Assembly: GCF_002355375.1 (NCBI RefSeq)
Contig: NZ_AP017312.1
Location: 2,931,001-2,995,000 of the forward strand
Direction of reading: 5' to 3'
Origin: Aneurinibacillus soli
GTDB taxonomy: Bacteria; Bacillota; Bacilli; Aneurinibacillales; Aneurinibacillaceae
Length of the DNA: 64,000 nucleotides
The notes beneath the pieces are model-generated. The model was not told where the DNA came from, did no database searches, and worked only from the letters and a program-made list of their open reading frames with translations. The position numbers were made by a program, and so were the translations under genes. This document shows positions 18,034 through 24,469 of this stretch, piece by piece. Numbering within the stretch: the stretch's first letter is position 1; the number at the start of each line of letters is the position of its first letter.

Positions 18034-18198
18034 CTACAAATCAGACGTAAAGTGATGTGTTTCCTCTTCCTGGCTTTCTTCTTCCGTCATCGCATGCATG
18101 CGACCACAATTAGGCTCTAAGCAAAGCATCCCCACCAGGTTGCTATCCTGATACGGCATCCCATATTGACTGCCGCAATACGGACATTTCCACGTCAT
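18034..18198 (-). CDS. Small zinc-ribbon-like protein, unknown function
   Basis: 54 aa, MTWKCPYCGSQYGMPYQDS at the N terminus, then CLEPNCGRMHAMTEEE. CPYC and the later Cys pair with His could bind one zinc. The start was chosen for AAAGGGG placed 9 nt before the ATG; a longer version with 22 more residues is possible. It lies 63 nt beyond the ymfF start on the same strand, so it could be the first gene of that unit. I do not recognise a family. Confidence 0.55.
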   Translation of the reverse strand: MTWKCPYCGSQYGMPYQDSNLVGMLCLEPNCGRMHAMTEEESQEEETHHFTSDL

Positions 18199-18414
18199 AA
18201 ATAAAAACCCCTTTCCAGTCATACTCTTTGTAGTCTGTACCGGGAAAGAAGTTTTAAACAGCACGTTACGCCTATCCTGTTATTTCATCTATTTTACTTT
18301 CTTTAATGTATATGCAAGTACAAGGGGGAGCTGTCTGTCGAAATGCTGCTGATTGCGTCTATTTTTGCGCTTCCCCGGGAAATGTTGCACACACGAGAAC
18401 GATTGCAAAGTGGA

Positions 18415-18459
18415 GGCTATCCCAAAGGACAGAACATGACGAGCAGGACAGCTGTTTTT
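18415..18459 (+). terminator. Terminator-like hairpin next to element C
   Basis: GGCTATCCC followed by AGAACATGACGAGC and AGGACAGC with TTTTTT after it. It is a degenerate copy of the hairpin at 27128-27166 and of 43650-43686 (complement), which share the inner AGAACATGGCGAAC. No plus-strand gene precedes it. Confidence 0.5.
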
Positions 18460-18470
18460 TGTGGGATCGA

Positions 18471-18728
18471 CAACGTATGGTGGTGAGGGAGTGGGAGAAG
18501 GGATAAGCCGTTCGTTTCGGTACGCTTACAGGGAAGCGGCGGCTGTCCGCTCCGAGAGCCCGGCTAACTCGCCCGCAAAGAAAAAACTACGATGTTGGTT
18601 CACCGAAGCGTTGCGGGCACCTTTTGTGGGCGAGTTCGCCGGGCACCTGGAGCGGACAGTTATAACTTCCCTGTAAGCGTACCAAAGTGACGAGGCCCCG
18701 CCCGATCCCACTCCTCCACCACACTTTG
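18471..18728. repeat. Palindromic element C (two left arms)
   Basis: About 258 bp. Unlike the other copies both halves are of the left-arm type: CTGTCCGCTCC ... ACTCGCCCGCAAAG on one side and its complement CTTTTGTGGGCGAGT ... GGAGCGGACAG on the other. Outer arms are mixed: GGGAGTGGGAGAAGG (type of element J) on the left and CCCCGCCCGATCCCACTCC (type of H and I) on the right. This suggests recombination between family members. Confidence 0.85.
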
Positions 18729-18745
18729 TAGAAAACCTACAACAA

Positions 18746-18793
18746 TAAAAAAGAGGCTGCCTCAATCGCCGTGTTACAGCTTTTGAGACAGCC
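18746..18793 (-). terminator. Terminator of the 62-aa protein gene
   Basis: Arms GGCTGCCTCAA (18755-18765) and TTGAGACAGCC (18783-18793) pair with one mismatch; the minus-strand transcript then continues into TCTTTTTTATT. The loop carries TCGCC and ends AGCTTTTGA, similar to the terminator at 36512-36556. Confidence 0.75.
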
Positions 18794-18808
18794 CCCGCTG
18801 ATTCTAGT

Positions 18809-18997
18809 TTATTGCTGCATATTCGTGCTAGGCGTAGCAACAATGAGCGAATCAAGCTGACGCAACCAGCCGTTCGATGCACAAAGATTAGCTTCCATCT
18901 CTACCAGATCTGTTGTCGTGTTTAGAAGCCGGGCTAACTCGCCTACCTCTACACGTCCCTTTTCCCATACAATCGATAGTAGTTCGTTTCTAAACAT
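18809..18997 (-). CDS. Small winged-helix-like protein, unknown function
   Basis: 62 aa. GAGAGGGGG lies 6 nt before the ATG and a good terminator follows 16 nt after the stop, so this is a complete single-gene unit. The sequence VEVGELARLLNTTTDLVEMEANLCASNGWL resembles the helix-turn-helix part of small FeoC/DtxR-like winged helices, and two Cys-poor ends argue against an iron-sulfur role. No named family is recognised. Confidence 0.6.
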   Translation of the reverse strand: MFRNELLSIVWEKGRVEVGELARLLNTTTDLVEMEANLCASNGWLRQLDSLIVATPSTNMQQ

Positions 18998-19205
18998 GAT
19001 GTGCCCCCTCTCTTATTGCATCGCTTGTATTACTATATATAGTATACTCTATTTTTTATGAATATTTTGTCTTTTTATGTCAAGGTCTACTCTCTTTTTT
19101 ACGCGCCTATTCGGCAAAGTCCTCCTCTCACACTGAAACCATCGCGCCGTATGAATGTGCTGACGAGCTTACATATGACATTGATAAGCATCTGTCTTCT
19201 TTATC

Positions 19206-19259
19206 TTGACAGGTGCTTTTTCGCGTTTTACAATCCATGCAAGCACATACTTGCATGGA
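19206..19259 (+). promoter_or_regulatory. tetR promoter and palindromic operator
   Basis: TTGACA (19206-19211), 17-bp spacer, TACAAT (19229-19234): 11 of 12 consensus. Directly at the -10 begins a perfect inverted repeat with 10-bp arms TCCATGCAAG (19234-19243) and CTTGCATGGA (19250-19259) and spacer CACATA. This is the expected layout for autorepression by the TetR protein encoded next. Confidence 0.85.
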
Positions 19260-19284
19260 AATGATAAAAAAAGGAGCGAGGTAA

Positions 19285-19872
19285 TTGGAAGGCACCCTCA
19301 ACGAGACACGCGAAAAAATTTTACAGGCTACCATTACACTCATGCGAGAAAAAGGAATTAAAGCAATGACTACCCGATCAATTGCAGAAGCCGCCGGGGT
19401 TAATGAAGTGACCCTGTTTCGCCATTTTGGAAACAAAGCCGGTCTGATTGGGGCAGCAGTCGCCGCATTCTCTTATGTACCTAGCATTACAAAGGCGTTC
19501 CAGGAAACGATTACGTGGAATCTCGAACACGATCTTTATTTGTTCAGCAAAGCGTATTTTGATGTGATGGAACAAAACCGCGATGTGATTGTAATCGGCT
19601 TCAAAGAGGCCGATCAGCTACCGGAACTCCAAGAAGAAATCGCCAAAATTCCCCGCCAGCTCAAAGTTCTGCTGATTGAGTATTTAACCGAAATGCAGCG
19701 GCGCGGACATGTGATCGAGACGAATATTGAAGCCCAGGCCATGCATTTTATCTGGACGAATTTTGGTTATTTTATTTCCCGGGCACGGTTTCAACAGCGG
19801 ATTACTACGCTTACGCATGATGAATTTATCCGCAGTTGCTTACACATATTCGCACGCGGACTGACTCCGTAA
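19285..19872 (+). CDS. TetR/AcrR family repressor of the adjacent efflux operon
   Basis: 195 aa. The HTH domain occupies about residues 6-52 (TREKILQATITLMREKGIKAMTTRSIAEAAGVNEVTLFRHFGNKAGL); the remainder is the variable ligand-binding helical domain. The start is TTG, with AAGGAGCGAGG 4 nt upstream; no better start exists. Palindromic sites before this gene and before the next one indicate autoregulation and control of the three transport genes. The inducer is unknown. Confidence 0.9.
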   Translation: MEGTLNETREKILQATITLMREKGIKAMTTRSIAEAAGVNEVTLFRHFGNKAGLIGAAVAAFSYVPSITKAFQETITWNLEHDLYLFSKAYFDVMEQNRDVIVIGFKEADQLPELQEEIAKIPRQLKVLLIEYLTEMQRRGHVIETNIEAQAMHFIWTNFGYFISRARFQQRITTLTHDEFIRSCLHIFARGLTP

Positions 19873-19885
19873 TTTTTTTGAACAT

Positions 19886-19905
19886 CATGCAAGTATGTGC
19901 TTGCT
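19886..19905 (+). promoter_or_regulatory. Second TetR operator before the adaptor gene
   Basis: CATGCAAG, then TATGTG, then CTTGC. This is the reverse complement of the operator at 19234-19259, with a decayed right arm. It lies in the 57-bp gap before the EmrA-like gene, so the repressor may control an internal promoter or tune readthrough. Confidence 0.7.
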
Positions 19906-19931
19906 TTACAGCATGCTGAGGAGGAGTTGTG

Positions 19932-20576
19932 ATGGATAAAAAGAAAGTGGCCCGCACACTAATCGGGGGCGTTGTTGTGGCAGCGCTCGGGGTGGCCGGG
20001 TATTACGGGTATGAAGATTACTACTATGTCAAAACAGAAGATGCGACTGTGACCGGAGATATTTACAAAGTGGCTTCCACGATTCCCGGCAAGATTGCCC
20101 GGGAGACATTTGAGGAGGGCAGTCAGGTAAAGGCGGACGACATTTTGTTTGAACAGGAACAGACGAACGTCAGCAGCGTAGACAATGCCTTCGTCCGTTC
20201 TCCGATCACAGGTGTTGTGCTGCAAAAAATCGCCAAGCCAGGAGAAGTCGTCGCAGCAGGCAGTACCCTTGCGACCGTTGTTAGCAAGAAAGATTTGTAC
20301 ATTAAAGCCAATATTGAAGAGACAAACGCGAGTCAAATTAAGATCGGCCAGCCTGTTGATATCGAGATTGACATGTATCCAGGCAGTGTATTCCACGGCA
20401 AAGTTAAAGAAATTATGGAGGCAACTCAGTCCGCATTCTCCTTGCTTCCACCGATGAATACTGGAGGCAACTTTACCAAAGTAACCCAGCGCGTGCCAGT
20501 CAAGATCGCTTTCACAGACGGCCCGTATGATTTCAAGCCAGGACTGAACGCTGTCGTGAAGATCCATGTGCGATAA
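19932..20576 (+). CDS. EmrA/HlyD-type membrane fusion protein
   Basis: 214 aa. One N-terminal membrane helix (about 8-25, LIGGVVVAALGVAGYYGY) anchors an extracytoplasmic adaptor with a split biotinyl-lipoyl-like domain (VASTIPGKIARETFEEGSQV ... FVRSPITGVVLQKIAKPGEVV) and a beta-barrel part (YIKANIEETNASQIKIGQPVDIEID). It is short because it lacks the long coiled-coil hairpin of Gram-negative EmrA, as expected without an outer membrane. ATG 19932 is preferred over the adjoining GTG 19929; GAGGAGG precedes both. The MFS partner follows 12 nt later. Confidence 0.88.
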   Translation: MDKKKVARTLIGGVVVAALGVAGYYGYEDYYYVKTEDATVTGDIYKVASTIPGKIARETFEEGSQVKADDILFEQEQTNVSSVDNAFVRSPITGVVLQKIAKPGEVVAAGSTLATVVSKKDLYIKANIEETNASQIKIGQPVDIEIDMYPGSVFHGKVKEIMEATQSAFSLLPPMNTGGNFTKVTQRVPVKIAFTDGPYDFKPGLNAVVKIHVR

Positions 20577-20588
20577 GGGGGCAATCTA

Positions 20589-22136
20589 ATGAAACCTTCT
20601 TTTTGGCCCGCCCTGTTCGCTATCGTAACCGGCACATTCATGGCGATCCTCGATACGAGTATTGTAAACGTCGCCCTGCCCAAAATGATGAATGTATTCG
20701 GCGTGTCCGCATCCGAAATTCAGTGGGTGCTCACCTCGTACACACTGGCGATGGCCGCAGTCATCCCTCTCACCGGCTATCTCGGCGATCGATTTGGCAT
20801 GAAACGGACGTATATCGGCGCCTTTATCTTGTTTACAATCGGTTCACTGTTGTGCGGCATTGCCTGGAGCAACACCAGTATGATTGTTGCTCGCATCATT
20901 CAGGCAATCGGAGGTGGCATGCTCATGCCAGTTGGGCAGGCATTAATCTACCATGAGGTCCCACAGGAGAAAATGGGACCAGCAATGGGGGTATTCGGTA
21001 TCTCGGCCATGGTTGCGCCCGCTGTGGGACCAACATTGTCTGGCTATATTGTCGAGCATTTAGACTGGCATTTTATTTTTACACTTAATGTACCGATCGG
21101 AATCATTGGCATCCTGCTCGCCTGGACATTCCTGCGGGAAACGCCGATTCGCAATGATCTTCGCTTCGATCTGCCCGGCTTTTTGTACTCAGCTCTTATG
21201 CTCACCACTCTGCTTCTAGCGGTAGCAAAAGGAGAAGAAAAAGGCTGGACATCGTTTTATATCATCATCCTGCTCATGGCATCCTTTATTTGTTTGCTGT
21301 TGTTTGTCTACCGGGCGCTAACGACCGAACAGCCCATTTTGAACATTCGTCTGCTGGCCATTCCTGATTTTACGCTCGGCATGGCGGTGAACTGCCTGAT
21401 GATGATCGGCATGTTTGGCGTCGTCTTCCTCATCCCGATTTATGCTGAGAATCTGCTTGGCTATTCTGCCATGGAAACAGGTGTGCTAATGCTGCCGCAA
21501 ACGCTGGCCCAGGGGTTCATTACATTCATTACATCAGCGATTTTGCTCAACCGGATGGGCGGTCGAAAGCTGATTCTGCTTGGACTTATTATTTCTTCTG
21601 TAAGCGGTCTTCTGCTCATCCACCTGAATGACAAAACATCGTACGGCTACATCCAGCTCGTCCTGCTTCTGCGCGGCTTCGGTCTTGGCTTCTGTATGAT
21701 GACATCGATGCAATTGCCGCTCCAAGCACTTGCACGGGAACAAACGGGTGGCGCAACAGCCCTGCTGAATGTGGCGCGACAGATCGCAATGTCTGTCGGG
21801 GTTGCCGTTCTTACGTCTGTCTATCAAACACAAGGAACGAAGCATGCTGTGCACTATGCCGAAACGGTAACAGCAGACAATCTGCCCACTTCCACCTACT
21901 TATCCACCATGCAGCAGCAATATATAGGGACAGGACTTGATAGTTCGCAAGCATACGGACAGGCGCTTGCATCAGCAGCAGGGCTCGTTCGCAAATATGC
22001 AGCCATTCAGGCACTCGACGATGCATTGCTTGTCGCGATGCTATTCCTTGTAGCGGCAATCCCGATCACACTGCTCATTAAAGAAACGAAAACAGCGGCC
22101 AGAAAACAAGACGCTCCGCTCGCAGCCGAAGCATAG
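20589..22136 (+). CDS. MFS drug efflux transporter, DHA2/EmrB-QacA family (14 TM)
   Basis: 515 aa with about 14 hydrophobic segments. DHA2 signatures are visible: LDTSIVNVALPKM in helix 1 (about residues 20-32), WVLTSYTLAMAAVIPLTGYLGDRFG (motif A region, about 48-72) and motif C-like GPTLSGYIVEHLDWHFIFTLNVPIG. It exports hydrophobic or cationic compounds by proton antiport, with the upstream EmrA-like adaptor as partner. A GGGGGC site lies ahead of the ATG. Substrates cannot be read from sequence. Confidence 0.93.
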   Translation: MKPSFWPALFAIVTGTFMAILDTSIVNVALPKMMNVFGVSASEIQWVLTSYTLAMAAVIPLTGYLGDRFGMKRTYIGAFILFTIGSLLCGIAWSNTSMIVARIIQAIGGGMLMPVGQALIYHEVPQEKMGPAMGVFGISAMVAPAVGPTLSGYIVEHLDWHFIFTLNVPIGIIGILLAWTFLRETPIRNDLRFDLPGFLYSALMLTTLLLAVAKGEEKGWTSFYIIILLMASFICLLLFVYRALTTEQPILNIRLLAIPDFTLGMAVNCLMMIGMFGVVFLIPIYAENLLGYSAMETGVLMLPQTLAQGFITFITSAILLNRMGGRKLILLGLIISSVSGLLLIHLNDKTSYGYIQLVLLLRGFGLGFCMMTSMQLPLQALAREQTGGATALLNVARQIAMSVGVAVLTSVYQTQGTKHAVHYAETVTADNLPTSTYLSTMQQQYIGTGLDSSQAYGQALASAAGLVRKYAAIQALDDALLVAMLFLVAAIPITLLIKETKTAARKQDAPLAAEA

Positions 22137-22163
22137 ACCGCTCGCATAACAAGGAGGAATTTT

Positions 22164-23309
22164 ATGAATAAGTCACGATTCATCGCGTCTGGACTTCTGC
22201 TTCTAGTAACACTCACCGGATGCGACACCGCCAAACCGGCCAGCCTGGCTATGACAGGCAACGCCAAAGCAGCCGATGCCCAATCGATACCGGGCAAAAC
22301 AAGCTACTCTGGTCGCCTGACGGCTGTTGTCGAGACAGCAATCGTATCCCGTGTATCCGGTCGGGTATCTGGTGTACATAAAGATGTGGGCGACACTGTC
22401 AACCCTGGCGATGTGCTCGTTACACTGGAGCAAACTGACTTAGCCGCACAGCTAAACAGTGCACGCGCCGATCTGGCTGCTGCCGAAGCCAAATACGCCG
22501 AGATCAAACGTGGCACTCGCGCCGAAGAGGTTCGCGCTGCCCAAGCCGCCTACGAGCAAGCATACGAGCGCTATCTAGAAGCCAAAAAAGGCAAGCGCCC
22601 AGAAGAAATCGCCAAACTGGAAACGGGTGTACTTGATGCCAAAACAGCACTGGACGCAGCCTCTGTCAAATGGAACCGTGCCAAACAGCTATACAATCAG
22701 GGCGCACTTGCCAAGCAACCGTATGAGGATGCCGAACTAGCCCTCAAGCAGGCCGATGCCCGCTATGCGAACGCCAAAAGCGATCTCGCACTTGCCAGAG
22801 CAGGCTCCACTCCCGAGAATCTACGTGCTCTAGCAGCTACTGCAGAACAGATGAAAGCCTTGCTTACGAAGGCAGAAAACGGAGCCATTCCGGAAGTAAA
22901 AGCACAGGCCGCTGCTGTGGTAGATAAATCGAGGGCACTTGTGGACGCGCAAACGTATAATCTTGCAAACAGCACGATCAAAAGTCCGAGTAAGGGCATA
23001 GTCGCGACCAAAACCGTTCAAACAGGCGAACTAGCGAGCCCTGCTCAGCCACTCATGACAATCATCAATCTGGATGAAATGTATGTGTCCACCAGCGTGC
23101 CAGAGCAGGAACTTCTCCATATTAAGACCGGTCAGCATGCCTCTGTACGGGTTGAATCACTGCAACAAACGTTCTCTGGTGCGATCAAATCAATTAGTCC
23201 CAAAGCAGAACCCGACACCAACAAATTTACCGTTAACGTTTTGCTTGCCAATCCAAATCATACGCTACGCTCTGGTATGACGGGGATTATTACCTTTACT
23301 ACACCATAA
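22164..23309 (+). CDS. Lipoprotein efflux adaptor (HlyD/RND-type membrane fusion protein)
   Basis: 381 aa. The signal peptide ends in the lipobox LTGC (Cys20), so it is a lipoprotein. Order: lipoyl half-domain (SRVSGRVSGVHKDVGDTVNPGDVLVTLEQ), a long coiled-coil hairpin (about 90-240, rich in Ala/Glu/Lys), the second lipoyl half (IKSPSKGIVATKTVQTGELASPAQPL), and beta-barrel (YVSTSVPEQELLHIKTGQHASVRVES). It is the second adaptor of the operon but unlike the first has a full hairpin. AAGGAGGAA precedes the ATG; a terminator follows at once. Confidence 0.9.
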   Translation: MNKSRFIASGLLLLVTLTGCDTAKPASLAMTGNAKAADAQSIPGKTSYSGRLTAVVETAIVSRVSGRVSGVHKDVGDTVNPGDVLVTLEQTDLAAQLNSARADLAAAEAKYAEIKRGTRAEEVRAAQAAYEQAYERYLEAKKGKRPEEIAKLETGVLDAKTALDAASVKWNRAKQLYNQGALAKQPYEDAELALKQADARYANAKSDLALARAGSTPENLRALAATAEQMKALLTKAENGAIPEVKAQAAAVVDKSRALVDAQTYNLANSTIKSPSKGIVATKTVQTGELASPAQPLMTIINLDEMYVSTSVPEQELLHIKTGQHASVRVESLQQTFSGAIKSISPKAEPDTNKFTVNVLLANPNHTLRSGMTGIITFTTP

Positions 23310-23311
23310 AA

Positions 23312-23353
23312 ATAAAACCGGACGGCGGTACTAGCTGTCCGGTTTTATTTTTA
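23312..23353. terminator. Terminator of the efflux operon (bidirectional)
   Basis: AAAACCGGAC (23314-23323) and GTCCGGTTTT (23336-23345) pair perfectly; the T-rich ATTTTTATT follows. It also lies at the 3' side of the convergent sulfurtransferase gene. Confidence 0.85.
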
Positions 23354-23382
23354 TTCAGTAACATCTTGTTCACATAATGTGT

Positions 23383-24219
23383 TTATGGTTGTGCACCTTG
23401 CTTTTTCTCATTATCCGCATACGAAATCCAATCACTCCAGCTCCCTGGATACAACTTCACATTGCGATAGCCGATCCGCTCTAGCGCAAATAAGTTCGCA
23501 CACGCTGTCACACCGGACCCACAATATACAATTACATCCCGATCATGCGGCACATCAGCAAAATGACGCTCCAATTCTTCATGCGTTTTCCATGTGCCGT
23601 CATGATTCACAACATGCTGCCAATCGTAATTAACGGCACCCGGAATATGGCCGCCCACTGGATCAACGGTTTCAGCTTCACCCGTATAGCGGTTATACGC
23701 ACGCGAGTCAATAAGCAGCGCATTGCCGCTAACACAATTTGCCCGAACGTCTTCCATTGATCGCAGCATCTCATCTGCGATACGCGGCTCATAATTTGTC
23801 CGCTGTACGTCCGGCACATCTTTCGTAAGCGGATACGCCGCTTTCCATGCCGCATACCCGCCATTAAGCAGCGCCGCCTGTTCATGTCCAATATAGCGCA
23901 GCAGCTGATATGCGCGTGCAGCCATTGCTCCATTCTGGTCATCATACAGCACAACTCGCATCTCATGAGTAATGCCCGCTTCTTCGACGGTACGTACGAA
24001 TGCGTCCACCGATGGCCACGGATGGCGGCCACCGTGCTCTGCTTTCGGTGCTGACAGGTCTCGTTCGAGATCCCAATAGATTGCGCCCGGAATATGACCC
24101 TCTTCATACGCTGCTCGCCCCGCTTCCGGGTTCCCTAGCACGAACCGGCAATCAATAATCCGTACATCCTGCTCTTTCTCCCGTTCCTTCAACCATGATA
24201 CCGTAACAAGTTTGTCCAT
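23383..24219 (-). CDS. Sulfurtransferase with tandem rhodanese domains
   Basis: 278 aa from ATG 24217-24219 (GAGGGAG 6 nt upstream; an in-frame GTG 7 codons earlier is less likely). Two rhodanese domains: N-terminal inactive (about 5-135, with HIPGAIYWDLERDLSA) and C-terminal active (about 160-275). The active-site loop is CGSGVTACAN, the 3-mercaptopyruvate-sulfurtransferase-like form (CGSGVTA) rather than the CRxGx[R/T] of thiosulfate enzymes. It transfers sulfane sulfur to thiols or cyanide in the cytosol. It is monocistronic and converges on the efflux operon. Confidence 0.9.
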   Translation of the reverse strand: MDKLVTVSWLKEREKEQDVRIIDCRFVLGNPEAGRAAYEEGHIPGAIYWDLERDLSAPKAEHGGRHPWPSVDAFVRTVEEAGITHEMRVVLYDDQNGAMAARAYQLLRYIGHEQAALLNGGYAAWKAAYPLTKDVPDVQRTNYEPRIADEMLRSMEDVRANCVSGNALLIDSRAYNRYTGEAETVDPVGGHIPGAVNYDWQHVVNHDGTWKTHEELERHFADVPHDRDVIVYCGSGVTACANLFALERIGYRNVKLYPGSWSDWISYADNEKKQGAQP

Positions 24220-24469
24220 TATACGCTCCCTCTTCTCCACTGCCCGACTAGCAGGAATTTTAAAACGTTTACAGAACTATCTATAAGTATACCGGAGGAA
24301 AAAGGAGGACGACAATTAAAAACATATGACCCTTACAAAATGTAACGGTTATGTCACACAACGATTAGTTGCCCCGCAATATAATAAATGTATCATTGTA
24401 CTAGTAGCATTTTGACAATCCCGCACTTGCTGGAAAATTGGAGGTGTCTGTCGCCTAGCGCGATATACC

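Noticed and set aside
18306-18676. Two plus-strand frames of 66 and 71 codons around element C
   Set aside because: The sequence belongs to the hairpin element and its flank; no ribosome site or protein-like composition.
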